From contig NZ_JADQTN010000001.1 of NCBI RefSeq assembly GCF_017812015.1, positions 412,501-476,500 on the forward strand: a DNA stretch of 64,000 nt, written 5' to 3'. Origin of the DNA: Pontixanthobacter sp. CEM42 (GTDB lineage Bacteria > Pseudomonadota > Alphaproteobacteria > Sphingomonadales > Sphingomonadaceae). Numbering within the stretch: position 1 is the first letter of the stretch; every line of letters starts with the position of its first letter. Positions 16,634-26,094 of this stretch are shown in pieces. A model generated the notes under the pieces. That model ran no database searches. It saw only the letters and a list, made by a program, of their open reading frames with translations, and was not told the origin of the DNA. Position numbers and translations under genes: made by a program.

Positions 16634-17818
16634 TCAGTTCGCCGGTGTTAGGCGCAGCAAGCGCCCGTCTTCACCGTCTTCGATGACCCATAGTGCGCCA
16701 TCGGGTGCTTCCAGCACACCACGCAGACGCGCATCGAAATCGTATCGTGCCGCTTCGGTTGCGCCTTCACCGTCGATTTTTACGTGAACCAAGGCGTTGC
16801 TGGACAGACCCGCGATCAGTGCTGTGCCTTTCCAATCCGCAAACATATCGCCGCTGAGGAAAGTCATGCCTCCCGGTGCAATAACCGGGGTCCATGTGAT
16901 TGCCGATTGCGCGAGGTCCGGACGTGTATCGTTATCGGGGATCGGGTCGTTATTATAATGTACGCCGTCCGAAACGACCGGCCAGCCATAATTGGCACCC
17001 GCTTTGACGAGATTGAATTCATCGCCGCCTTTCGGGCCATGCTCGACATCCCACAGCCGGCCTTCCGCATCGAAATCCATGCCGAGGATATTGCGGTGGC
17101 CGTAGGACCAGATTTCTGCAGTTGCGCCGCCTTTATCGGCCATCGGATTGCCTGTTGCAGGCGTGCCATCGAGATTGAGGCGTACGATTGTGCCGATATT
17201 GTTGGTATTGTCTTGCGCGGGCGCCATTTCCTGACGATCGCTCGAAGAAACAAACAAATGCTCGCCGTCAGGAGAAAAACGGATACGATGCCCATAATGC
17301 CCGCGACGGCTCGTTTTTGGTCCCTGACGCCAGATGACAGTCAAATCGTTGATCGCACAGCTTTCCGCAGTATCGCATGATAAGGTCCCGCGACCCACAA
17401 CCGCGCCGCGGGTGTCGCCATCACCGGCTTCTGCCCAGCTAAGATAGATCATCTTGCTGGTTTCATAATCGGGCGCAAAGGCAACATCGCCGAACCCGCC
17501 TTGACCTCCATAATCGACTTCGGGTTCGCCGGTCACGGAACCGATAGTACCAGTCGCAGGGTCGAAGAATTTCAGAGCGCCCGATTTCTCGGTGACGAAG
17601 ACCTTACCGCTGCCCGGTTCAATCGCCGCCGCCCATGGTTCATTATACTCGCCATGCGTTGTGACCGTGAACGGTCCCACTGTTTCTGCTTCCGCTGTCG
17701 CGACAACAGCTTGCGTTTGCTCTGCGCTGTCCACCGATGCGGCGGCGCCGCAGCTTGTGAGAGTTAGCGCGAGAGGCGATAGCGAAAGGGCGATAAGGGA
17801 TTTTTTTGAGATCATCAT
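16634..17818 (-). CDS. PQQ-dependent sugar dehydrogenase-like lipoprotein (YliI/sGDH family)
   Basis: 394 residues from the ATG at 17818. The N-terminus has a lipoprotein signal (ISKKSLIALSLSPLALTLTSC, cysteine at the lipobox). The rest is a six-bladed propeller of the soluble glucose/sorbosone dehydrogenase family. Visible markers are NEPWAAAIEPGSGKVFVTEKSG, the catalytic-type HYGHRIRFSPDG, WSYGHRNILG, EHGPKGGDEFN and NYGWPVVSDG. Members bind PQQ and calcium and oxidise aldose sugars in the periplasm. Its start codon overlaps the start codon of the divergent rnhB. Confidence 0.85.
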   Translation of the reverse strand: MMISKKSLIALSLSPLALTLTSCGAAASVDSAEQTQAVVATAEAETVGPFTVTTHGEYNEPWAAAIEPGSGKVFVTEKSGALKFFDPATGTIGSVTGEPEVDYGGQGGFGDVAFAPDYETSKMIYLSWAEAGDGDTRGAVVGRGTLSCDTAESCAINDLTVIWRQGPKTSRRGHYGHRIRFSPDGEHLFVSSSDRQEMAPAQDNTNNIGTIVRLNLDGTPATGNPMADKGGATAEIWSYGHRNILGMDFDAEGRLWDVEHGPKGGDEFNLVKAGANYGWPVVSDGVHYNNDPIPDNDTRPDLAQSAITWTPVIAPGGMTFLSGDMFADWKGTALIAGLSSNALVHVKIDGEGATEAARYDFDARLRGVLEAPDGALWVIEDGEDGRLLRLTPAN

Positions 17819-18452
17819 GTTAGCTGCAACTCCCGAAAACGGATTTGGTGCCAAGGGCTACGAAATTGGCGTTGATGAGGCGGGAAGGGGCCCGCTGGCC
17901 GGACCCGTTGTGGCGGGAGCAGTCGTGCTTTGCAAGCCGCATCCTGTTGGTCTTGATGACTCTAAGAAACTGACCGCGAAGAAGCGCGCGGCATTGGATC
18001 TTGTCGTCCGGGAGCGCTGTGCTTGGGCAGTGGGCGTGGTCGATGTTGATCAGATCGACGCGCTCAATATTCTTGGGGCGACCATGCTAGCAATGACGCA
18101 GGCTGTAGGGCGGCTGACACAGTTATTGGGCAGCACACCCGATGCGATCTTGATCGATGGCAATCTGTCGCCCTCGGGGCGCTGCGACGATTGGCGGACC
18201 GATGTGTGGGGGAAGGGGAGGCCTATCATCGGCGGCGATGCGCTTGAGCCAGCGATCTCTGCCGCTTCGATTGTCGCCAAGGAATGGCGTGACCGAGTGA
18301 TGTGCGCAGCCGCCGAAGAATATCCGCATTATGGCTGGGAACGGAACAAGGGTTACGGGACCAAGGATCACATGGCAGCTCTGCACGAACACGGACCAAC
18401 TCCGTTGCATCGCCGCAGTGTTGCGCCAGTCGCGCAGCTTACTCTTATCTAA
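17817..18452 (+). CDS. rnhB: ribonuclease HII
   Basis: 211 residues; removes RNA from RNA-DNA hybrids and single ribonucleotides from DNA. Catalytic acids are D20 and E21 in VDEAGRGPLAGP and D114 in LIDGN. The LDDSKKLT and GDALEPAISAASIVAK motifs are intact, and GYGTKDH lies near the C-terminus. The start ATG (17817-17819) shares two bases with the divergent lipoprotein start (17816-17818), so each gene's ribosome-binding region lies inside the other's coding sequence. A longer in-frame extension upstream exists but is the antisense of the lipoprotein gene. Confidence 0.92.
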   Translation: MLAATPENGFGAKGYEIGVDEAGRGPLAGPVVAGAVVLCKPHPVGLDDSKKLTAKKRAALDLVVRERCAWAVGVVDVDQIDALNILGATMLAMTQAVGRLTQLLGSTPDAILIDGNLSPSGRCDDWRTDVWGKGRPIIGGDALEPAISAASIVAKEWRDRVMCAAAEEYPHYGWERNKGYGTKDHMAALHEHGPTPLHRRSVAPVAQLTLI

Positions 18453-18463
18453 CCCGCCCCTAT

Positions 18464-19363
18464 TTAGGCGAGTATCTCGCGTGCTTCGGCGGCGACGACG
18501 TCTGCGATGGCCGCATAGCTATCGGCAAAGGCTGCACCTTCACGCCAGATAGCGGCGATCGAGCGTTGCTGTGACCAACCCTCGATCTCGAATCTGCCGA
18601 CCATGTCTTCGCCGCCTGTCTCGGAGCGCAAGTACAGTTCGGGCAGTATTGCTAAACCGAGGCCAGATCCGGCCATTTGCCGCAAGCTATCGAGGCTGGT
18701 GCCTTCGTAATCGCGGAGCAATTCGGCTCCCATCTCTGCGCAAATCGCCTCTGCTTGCTGGTGCGAGGGGTGCCGCCGGTCCAGACTAAGCACTGGCTGT
18801 CCGGCAAAGTCGGCGGTCGTGAGGGAGGGGTTCTTGAACAATGGGTTGTCCGGAGCCCCGACCAGATGGAGCGGCTCACGAAACAGTGGCTCACTATGCA
18901 ATTCGGATCCGATCACCGGCATCGGTGCGAGCATCATATCTAGCCGGCCGTTACGCAATTCGGTGAACTGGTCGGCTGGAATGCCCTCGCGGATATAGAG
19001 TTTCAAATCGGGAAAGTCTTTGTGCAGGCGGACCACGGCGTGCGGCATCAGATAAGGCCCGATCGTCGGCGAGACCCCCAGCCGGATTGTCCCCGCCATG
19101 CCATCCTGCCCGCGATCGGCAATCGCGCGGATCTCTTCCATATCGCGCATCACCTTGCGCGCGCGGCTTGCTATCTCGCGGCCTATTGGCGTCAGGCGCA
19201 CGGGTCTGCCGCGCTCCACAAGCTTGGTGCCGAGGCGCAGCTCCAGCTCCTTTAGTTGCTGGCTGAGAGTGGGCTGGGTGACGTGCACGCTATCGGCGGC
19301 GCGTCCGAAATGTTCGGTGTCCTCGATAGCGACCAGATATTGCAATTGACGTAGTGTTGGCAT
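18464..19363 (-). CDS. OxyR-family LysR regulator lacking the peroxidatic cysteine
   Basis: 299 residues. N-terminal winged HTH (LRQLQYLVAIEDTEHFGRAA...VTQPTLSQQLKELE) and a LysR substrate domain with clear OxyR-type sequence: SPTIGPYLMP, REG.....F.EL..GRLD, and EGTSLDSLRQMAGSGLGLAILP. Aligning without gaps to E. coli OxyR, the sensing Cys199 is P199 (DRRHPSHQQ) while Cys208 is kept (C208, AEAICAEMG). The usual peroxide disulfide therefore cannot form. An ATAG-N7-CTAT site touches its start codon. It converges on rnhB with 11 bp between stops and is divergent from the YdcH-type gene. Confidence 0.88.
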   Translation of the reverse strand: MPTLRQLQYLVAIEDTEHFGRAADSVHVTQPTLSQQLKELELRLGTKLVERGRPVRLTPIGREIASRARKVMRDMEEIRAIADRGQDGMAGTIRLGVSPTIGPYLMPHAVVRLHKDFPDLKLYIREGIPADQFTELRNGRLDMMLAPMPVIGSELHSEPLFREPLHLVGAPDNPLFKNPSLTTADFAGQPVLSLDRRHPSHQQAEAICAEMGAELLRDYEGTSLDSLRQMAGSGLGLAILPELYLRSETGGEDMVGRFEIEGWSQQRSIAAIWREGAAFADSYAAIADVVAAEAREILA

Positions 19364-19380
19364 GATAGATAAAATCTATC
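19364..19380. promoter_or_regulatory. OxyR-type binding site abutting the regulator's start codon
   Basis: GATAGAT-AAA-ATCTATC, a perfect inverted repeat that contains ATAG-N7-CTAT, the OxyR half-site consensus. It lies directly next to the ATG at 19361-19363 of the OxyR-like gene with no room for a ribosome-binding site. This suggests either a very short leader or autorepression through this site. A clear second tandem half-site was not found. Confidence 0.6.
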
Positions 19381-19462
19381 AAAAATAACTAATACATACA
19401 ATTGGAATTATCGAGCGTCCGCTGCAATATAGTGTCCAACAGGGCAGCAAAAGGAGATTTCA

Positions 19463-19636
19463 ATGAAGAATTATCTCAAGAAATTGCGCCAGAGACATCG
19501 CCGGATCGATCGCTTGATCGATACCAGCAAGTCATATGGCAAGCAGGACGAAGTGAAAGTCCTCAAGCGTATCCGCTTGCAGCTTAAAGATCGAATTGCC
19601 GAGGTGCAGGCAGGCAGACGGCCTGTTCCGCAATAA
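19463..19636 (+). CDS. YdcH-type (DUF465) small protein
   Basis: 57 residues starting MKNYLKKLRQRHRRIDRL, too short for many gene callers. AAGGAGATTT precedes the ATG. It is highly basic and helical; the C-terminal part VKVLKRIRLQLKDRIAEVQ matches the KK.KL.LKD.I signature of YdcH/DUF465 proteins, whose function is unknown. It is divergent from the OxyR-like regulator and followed at once by a strong hairpin with an anti-Shine-Dalgarno loop. Confidence 0.72.
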   Translation: MKNYLKKLRQRHRRIDRLIDTSKSYGKQDEVKVLKRIRLQLKDRIAEVQAGRRPVPQ

Positions 19637-19644
19637 ATCGGTAA

Positions 19645-19696
19645 GGGCGACGTCCGGCTCCCTCATCCCCTCCTCCCGAGGAACCAGGCGTCGCCC
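19645..19696 (+). ncRNA. hairpin with anti-Shine-Dalgarno loop CCCCTCCTCCC
   Basis: Perfect 8-bp stem GGGCGACG/CGTCGCCC (19645-19652 with 19689-19696), inner CCTC/GAGG pairing, and a loop carrying CCCCTCCTCCC (19667-19677). The CCUCCUCCC loop is the hallmark of alphaproteobacterial aSD small RNAs (suhB/alpha-r14 and cuckoo-type). Here it lies 8 bp after the YdcH-type stop codon, so it may be a 3'-UTR-derived RNA. There is no T-tract directly after it; a second hairpin (CGGCGC/GCGCCG near 19720-19746) follows. Family membership is unproven. Confidence 0.55.
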
Positions 19697-19794
19697 CAAA
19701 CATTACAGAGACCTAGCAGCGGCGCTGGCGGTATATTCCGCGGCGCCGTTTGCTATAGAGGCCTGCAAAGGGCTTGCTTAAGGGGCAAAGAATT

Positions 19795-20982
19795 ATGGTC
19801 GTTCAGAACGCGGTTGAGACAACCGGCAAATATTTGCGGGACTTTTTGAAAGCGGAAAGCGCCGGTGGCATCGTCTTGATGGTCGCGGCGTTTTTGGCAT
19901 TGGTGGTTGCCAATAGCAGCCTGTCCGATTGGTATCTGAGCACGCTGGCCACGCCGGTCGTGTTTACAGTTGGCGGAACTGGTATCGAAAAATCCGCATT
20001 GCTGTGGATCAATGACGGCCTGATGGCGCTGTTCTTTTTCCTCGTTGGATTGGAAGTGAAACGCGAAGTTTTGACCGGCCAGCTATCGAGCTGGAAGCAA
20101 GCCTCTCTCCCCTTGTTCGCCGCGATTGGCGGAATGGCCATTCCCGCGCTCGTTTTCCTAGGCATCAACTGGAATGAGCCCGAGAATTTGGCAGGCTGGG
20201 CGATCCCGGCTGCTACTGACATTGCGTTTGCGTTGGGTATTCTGGCGCTGCTCGGCAGCCGCGTTCCGGTTGCATTGAAGGCGCTGCTCCTCGCAATTGC
20301 CGTTATCGATGACATCGGTGCGATTGCGATTATTGCACTGTTCTATACGCCGGGTGTGCAGACCGACATGCTCTTGTCAGCTGCAGTGGTATTTGTAGCG
20401 CTGCTGCTTATCGGACGTGCGCGTATCGGGTCGCGAATCCCTTATGTCATACTCGGTGTGATCCTGTGGTATTTCGTTCTGAAATCGGGCGTCCACGCCA
20501 CGCTGGCAGGCGTCGCCCTGGCCATGACCATTCCGCTGACCGATCGCAATGGCGAGAAAGTGCTCGAGCATATGGAGCATGGTCTGCACCCGTGGGTCGC
20601 GTTTCTTGTCGTCCCGATCTTCGCCTTTGCTAACGCTGGCGTTGGGTTGCTCGACATCGAAATGTCGGCCCTCTTGGCACCGCTACCGCTGGGCATCGCT
20701 TTGGGTCTTATCGTCGGTAAGCAAGTTGGCATCGTTGGCTTCGCATGGATTGCGGAAAAGACCGGCATTGCCAGTCTGCCCGAAGGTATCAGCTGGATGC
20801 AGATCTGGGGTCTGTCATTGATCGCCGGTATCGGTTTCACCATGAGCCTGTTCATCGGTAACCTTGCCTTCGCATCGCCGGAGCAGATTGCCGCTGTGAA
20901 GCTGGGTGTCCTGAGCGGATCGCTGGTCGCTGCACTGGGCGGGGTGTTCATTCTCCGCGCAGCGAGTAAACCTGCTGCATGA
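19795..20982 (+). CDS. nhaA: Na+/H+ antiporter NhaA
   Basis: 395 residues from the ATG at 19795 (MVVQNAVETTG), with AAGGGGCAAAG upstream. About 12 membrane helices. NhaA signatures: NDGLMALFFFLVGLEVKRE, DIAFALGILALLGSR, and the ion-binding aspartate pair in IAVIDDIGAIAIIALFY (the D163/D164 positions of E. coli NhaA). It exchanges protons for sodium across the inner membrane. Its stop overlaps the next antiporter gene by 4 bp, so sodium and calcium export are probably co-expressed. Confidence 0.93.
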   Translation: MVVQNAVETTGKYLRDFLKAESAGGIVLMVAAFLALVVANSSLSDWYLSTLATPVVFTVGGTGIEKSALLWINDGLMALFFFLVGLEVKREVLTGQLSSWKQASLPLFAAIGGMAIPALVFLGINWNEPENLAGWAIPAATDIAFALGILALLGSRVPVALKALLLAIAVIDDIGAIAIIALFYTPGVQTDMLLSAAVVFVALLLIGRARIGSRIPYVILGVILWYFVLKSGVHATLAGVALAMTIPLTDRNGEKVLEHMEHGLHPWVAFLVVPIFAFANAGVGLLDIEMSALLAPLPLGIALGLIVGKQVGIVGFAWIAEKTGIASLPEGISWMQIWGLSLIAGIGFTMSLFIGNLAFASPEQIAAVKLGVLSGSLVAALGGVFILRAASKPAA

Positions 20983-21896
20983 CAACAGCGGCACTGCTGG
21001 TCCTTGCGGGCCTGATCGGACTTGGATTTGGCGGCGAATGGCTGGTGCGCGGTTCCGTGGGGATTGCGCAGCGGATGGGCATATCCAATCTCGTTACGGG
21101 ATTGGTGATTGTTGGCGCCGCCACCTCCATGCCGGAAATGGTTGCCAGCATTCAGGCGGCCATGATCGGTTCGCCGGGAATTGCCTGGGGTAATATCGCC
21201 GGATCGAATATCTCCAACACGCTGCTTATCCTTGGTGCTGCAGCATTGGTGGCACCGATTGTTCTGACCGGGGCAGGGCGGCGCGACGCGGTGGTGGCTT
21301 TGGCGGCATCGGTGCTGATCTGGGTGCTTGCATGGCAGGGTATTGCATCACCGCTGCTTGGCTTGGGCCTACTGGTTCTGCTCGTGATCTATATTGTATG
21401 GCGTTACCGCCACCCGCGTCCTGATGACGAGGAAGAGGATGAAGAGCCGCCCATTCTATGGAAGGCGATCCTGTTCTTTATCCTTGGCGTGGTCACGTTG
21501 ATTATCGGCGGCAAATTGCTGGTCGATGGTGCAGTCGATATCGCGCGTTTTGCGGGTCTGAGTGAAACCGTGATCGGTTTAACGGTAGTTGCCATCGGTA
21601 CATCGCTGCCCGAACTTGCGGCATCTGTCGCTGCGGCTTTGCGCGGCAAATCGGGTCTCGCGCTGGGTAATGTCGTCGGATCAAACATCTACAATCTGCT
21701 GCTGATCGGCGGCGTTACGATGACTATCGCACCGTTCCCGATTCCGCCTGAATTGGTTGATGTAGAGTTGCCGCTCGTGATTGGCTCAGCGCTGATGTTG
21801 CTGTTGCTCTGCTGGTTCGCAAACCGGATCAATCGCTTGCTCGGCGGCGCGCTCTTGCTTGGCTTCGCGGCATTCAACGTGATGCTGCTCACGTAA
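20979..21896 (+). CDS. calcium/sodium antiporter, CaCA family (YrbG-like)
   Basis: 305 residues, about ten helices, with the two inverted alpha-repeats of the CaCA family: GAATSMPEMVASIQAAM...GNIAGSNISN (about 46-79) and AIGTSLPELAASVAAAL...GNVVGSNIYN (about 206-239). The Glu residues in SMPE and SLPE are the ion ligands. An acidic cytoplasmic loop DDEEEDEEPP lies between the halves. It overlaps nhaA by 4 bp. Confidence 0.9.
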   Translation: MTTAALLVLAGLIGLGFGGEWLVRGSVGIAQRMGISNLVTGLVIVGAATSMPEMVASIQAAMIGSPGIAWGNIAGSNISNTLLILGAAALVAPIVLTGAGRRDAVVALAASVLIWVLAWQGIASPLLGLGLLVLLVIYIVWRYRHPRPDDEEEDEEPPILWKAILFFILGVVTLIIGGKLLVDGAVDIARFAGLSETVIGLTVVAIGTSLPELAASVAAALRGKSGLALGNVVGSNIYNLLLIGGVTMTIAPFPIPPELVDVELPLVIGSALMLLLLCWFANRINRLLGGALLLGFAAFNVMLLT

Positions 21897-21918
21897 ATCA
21901 CCACTTAAATCAGCAAGA

Positions 21919-23260
<1,342 letters not shown>

Positions 23261-23306
23261 CGGTTCAGCAGTCGACATCAGTTGCAGCGGTCTCTCGGCC
23301 TAATTC

Positions 23307-23750
23307 TCACTTCTGTCGTCTGATTCGCCCTGTCATCATCAACCCGTCGCGGATGTTCAGACCCATCAGCGTGAGGTTGATCGCACCAGCAACGAGCTCG
23401 AGGACTTGTACGCCATAGAACCAACCATCGAACGCTCTGGCATCTGCCTTCGAGGCAAGGAACATCGCAGATGGAACCAGTATCAGCAGTCCATTGGCTG
23501 CGATGAAGGGCATTCTCTTCTTCTTGGCCAGCGTCTTTGGGTCTTTGCGTCTGGCGCCCAAAGACATGCCCGACCCGCCAGTTATCATCAGGGCGGGGAT
23601 GAGGAGAGCCATCCCATAAAGGACTGCCTGTTTAACCGATGCGATTGTTGAATGGCTGCCGAATAGTTCGGAAATCACGGTTGACGACCAGAACGTCAAA
23701 ATCGTGAGAAAGCCTATCGCTCCGGCGATCGCATGAATGCGCGTTTTCAT
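23307..23750 (-). CDS. four-helix membrane protein, function unknown
   Basis: 147 residues from the ATG at 23750 (MKTRIHAIAGAIGFL). Four predicted helices at about 5-25, 38-60, 80-98 and 112-133, with the basic cytoplasmic loop ARRKDPKTLAKKKRM between the second and third. It is last in a three-gene minus-strand unit (marR - monooxygenase - this gene; 14 bp from the preceding stop). I recognise no named family. Co-transcription suggests a role linked to the monooxygenase. Confidence 0.7.
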   Translation of the reverse strand: MKTRIHAIAGAIGFLTILTFWSSTVISELFGSHSTIASVKQAVLYGMALLIPALMITGGSGMSLGARRKDPKTLAKKKRMPFIAANGLLILVPSAMFLASKADARAFDGWFYGVQVLELVAGAINLTLMGLNIRDGLMMTGRIRRQK

Positions 23751-23764
23751 CGGGTTAGACCCAA

Positions 23765-24136
23765 TCAATCGACGCAGAGGCCGGGGACAGCCAGTTTTTT
23801 GAAGAGGTGAGGCGAAACCGTCGCGCTATCGGGATAGCGTGCAATACGAGCTTGAAATTCGGGGTTTGTGAAAGCGTCACGGAAGCTGGCCATGCTTTCC
23901 CAGACAGCATAATTCAGGAAGGTAGCGCTGCCCGAAATGCCTTTGTGCAACTGGGTCGAGATATAGCCGGGCTGCTCTTTCATAAACTCGGCATCATGTG
24001 CCCAGGCTGAGATCAGAGCATCTTCATCAGCGAGGTCGATAGTAAAGACGTTGATGAGCACGACCGAACCATCCTCATTGACCTGCATTTGGTCCATCAG
24101 GCTCGTTTCGCTGTTCATTTCAACTAATTGCGGCAT
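23765..24136 (-). CDS. antibiotic biosynthesis monooxygenase (ABM) family protein
   Basis: 123 residues forming one ABM dimeric alpha-beta barrel domain: VVLINVFTIDLADEDALISA, then W..DAEFMKEQPGYISTQLH, FLNYAVWES.ASFRDAF and a short C-terminal segment. ABM-fold proteins are cofactor-free mono-oxygenases or heme/aromatic-binding proteins; the substrate cannot be inferred. It lies 15 bp downstream of the MarR gene on the same strand, so the MarR regulator probably controls it. Confidence 0.82.
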   Translation of the reverse strand: MPQLVEMNSETSLMDQMQVNEDGSVVLINVFTIDLADEDALISAWAHDAEFMKEQPGYISTQLHKGISGSATFLNYAVWESMASFRDAFTNPEFQARIARYPDSATVSPHLFKKLAVPGLCVD

Positions 24137-24151
24137 TCTGTGTTCCTTCTC

Positions 24152-24604
24152 TTAATTCGAATTTTCTAATCGTTCGCTGATGGTCCGCAGCAGTTTGAGT
24201 GCACGCGACACCTCCTTTGCCGACAGAGCTTCCGACAGATTGTTGACCCATGCGGCTTGTGCCGCGTTGATTTTGGCCATGACTTTTTCGCCCTCTTTGC
24301 TCAGATCGAACAGAGGGGCGCGTTTGTGGTCGATATTGGGGAAGCTGCTGACGAGATCGCGCTCCAGCAGATCATTGATGATCCGCTGCACGCCTTGCCG
24401 TGCCAAACCCATACGGCGGGCGATCTGGGAAACGGTAAGGGGTTGCCCCTCCTCATCAATTGCGCCGAGCACTTGCCAGCGTGCACTGGTCAGCCCGAAG
24501 GGCCCGGTTATCCGGTTACCGGCACCGAGCAGTTCGCCATTGAGCCGAAAGACTTCCAACACAAGCTGCGTAAGCGCTTCACCATTGAGAGTTCGAATCG
24601 TCAT
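24152..24604 (-). CDS. MarR family transcriptional regulator
   Basis: 150 residues from the ATG at 24604 (MTIRTLNGEAL). The winged helix is visible: LTSARWQVLGAIDEEGQPLTVSQIARRMGLARQGVQRIINDLLERDLV followed by the wing FPNIDHKRAPLFDLSKEG, flanked by dimerisation helices. It is first in an operon with the ABM protein and a membrane protein. An inverted repeat overlapping the -35 region upstream of its start suggests autorepression with release by a small aromatic ligand, as is usual for the family. Confidence 0.88.
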   Translation of the reverse strand: MTIRTLNGEALTQLVLEVFRLNGELLGAGNRITGPFGLTSARWQVLGAIDEEGQPLTVSQIARRMGLARQGVQRIINDLLERDLVSSFPNIDHKRAPLFDLSKEGEKVMAKINAAQAAWVNNLSEALSAKEVSRALKLLRTISERLENSN

Positions 24605-24622
24605 TGGTAGCGTGTAACCAAA

Positions 24623-24640
24623 TTGACAACATATTGTCAA
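24623..24640. promoter_or_regulatory. MarR operator overlapping a -35 element
   Basis: TTGACA-ACATAT-TGTCAA, 6-bp perfect arms, 19 bp upstream of the marR start codon. On the minus strand the first arm is an exact consensus -35 hexamer (TTGACA), so a bound dimer would block the promoter. The 18-bp size fits MarR operators. Confidence 0.6.
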
Positions 24641-24784
24641 TATATGGACTTGTGATGATTGGGGAGAGGGAATTGATGCGAGCTTTGGGCAATGTTCCAA
24701 CTGGTTGGCCTGGCTCAAAGCATCTTGCGTAGTTGGGTTTGCCTTGGCAGTTTAACCATCACCACCATGCCCGAAAGTTGAACC

Positions 24785-26008
24785 ATGCCAACCCGCCTAG
24801 TCATAGTCCTCATCACACTAATGCTCCCATCCGCGGCATTCGCCTTGCCCGAGGGCGACGGCAAAGCACTGGTCGAAGGCGTATGCAGTTCCTGCCACCG
24901 GGCGAGCATTATCGAGCGCAGCTCCGGCTATTCGCGGGACGATTGGCAGTTTCTCGCCTCGACGATGATTGACTTGTCGAACAACCCGGAAACCGAGGGC
25001 AAGATTCTCGACTATCTCGCGGCCAATTTCCCGCCCAGCGATAATCGTGCGGCAACGCCTGTTGTGGGTCCGCTGAAGCTGCGGTTTGAGGAGTGGCAGG
25101 TGCCTACGTTGGGCCAGCGCTCGCGCGATCCGGTTGAGGACAAGGACGGCAATATCTGGTGGGTGGGCCAGTGGGGCGATATTCTTGGGCGGCTCGATCC
25201 ACGCACTGGTAAAATGGACGAAGCCCGGCTGCCGAGAGGGGCCAAGCCGCATTCGGTCAATATCGGTCCAAACGGCTTTGCCTGGTATACGGGCAATAAA
25301 AATGCCACTATCGGCAGGTTCGATCCCGCGACCGGTGAAATCACCGAATATCCAATGCCAGATGAGGCCGCGCGCGATCCGCACACGGCTGAATTCGATG
25401 CTGACGGGATCATGTGGTTCAGTCTGCAGGGCAGCAATATGATCGGCCGTTTGGATCCGGCGACAGGTGAAGTGAAACTCGTCCCTAGTCCGCGCGAGAG
25501 GTCGCGCCCTTACGGCGTAAAGATCGCCAAGGATGGCACCATCTGGGTGGCTTGCAATGGCGCAAACTGCCTGTTGCGCGTCAACCCGGAGACCATGGAC
25601 GTCACGGAAATCACCTTGCCGCAGGAACGGACAACGGTACGGAGGCTCGATATCGATCCGGACGGGGTAATCTGGTGGGTCAATTCCCGCTTGGGCGGTT
25701 TGGGGCGCTATGATCCGGTAAGTGGCGAGATCAAAGAATGGGCATCCCCCAGCGGCCCTAAATCGCACCCCTACGCTATCGCAATATTCGATGACGCTGT
25801 TTGGTATAATGAGAGCGGCGTCCGCCCTGATATGCTCGTCCGGTTCGAACCGGAGACCGAGACATTCCAGAGTTGGCCGATCCCTTCTGGCCCTGTCTAT
25901 GGCGGTATCTTGCGCCACATGCGCACCACGCTGGATGGAAAAGCATTGCTGATCCATCAGAGCGGGACCAACCATATCGCCCGGGTGACTGTGGATCGCA
26001 GTGAATAA
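24785..26008 (+). CDS. secreted cytochrome c / virginiamycin-B-lyase-like propeller protein
   Basis: 407 residues with a signal peptide (cleavage near SAAFA|LP). Residues about 30-75 are a small c-type heme region with CSSCH (C34, C37, H38). The rest is a seven-bladed propeller with repeats of the type GRLDP.TGK, GRFDPATGEITEYPMP and GRLDPATGEVKLVP, each preceded by DG.IWW or DG.MWF. These are Vgb (streptogramin lyase)-type blades. The heme attachment argues for a periplasmic redox or substrate-binding function rather than antibiotic lysis. It is divergent from the marR operon, with a 180-bp gap. Confidence 0.8.
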   Translation: MPTRLVIVLITLMLPSAAFALPEGDGKALVEGVCSSCHRASIIERSSGYSRDDWQFLASTMIDLSNNPETEGKILDYLAANFPPSDNRAATPVVGPLKLRFEEWQVPTLGQRSRDPVEDKDGNIWWVGQWGDILGRLDPRTGKMDEARLPRGAKPHSVNIGPNGFAWYTGNKNATIGRFDPATGEITEYPMPDEAARDPHTAEFDADGIMWFSLQGSNMIGRLDPATGEVKLVPSPRERSRPYGVKIAKDGTIWVACNGANCLLRVNPETMDVTEITLPQERTTVRRLDIDPDGVIWWVNSRLGGLGRYDPVSGEIKEWASPSGPKSHPYAIAIFDDAVWYNESGVRPDMLVRFEPETETFQSWPIPSGPVYGGILRHMRTTLDGKALLIHQSGTNHIARVTVDRSE

Positions 26009-26094
26009 GCACAGCGGCGTCTGTCCTACGGCTCTCCAACACGCTAAACTGGCCGCATGACCAGACCCTTTCCGACCTACCACGATTCCTTCTC

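Noticed and set aside
24785-26008. streptogramin resistance gene
   Set aside because: The fold is similar to virginiamycin B lyase, but the heme c motif and signal peptide indicate a different role.
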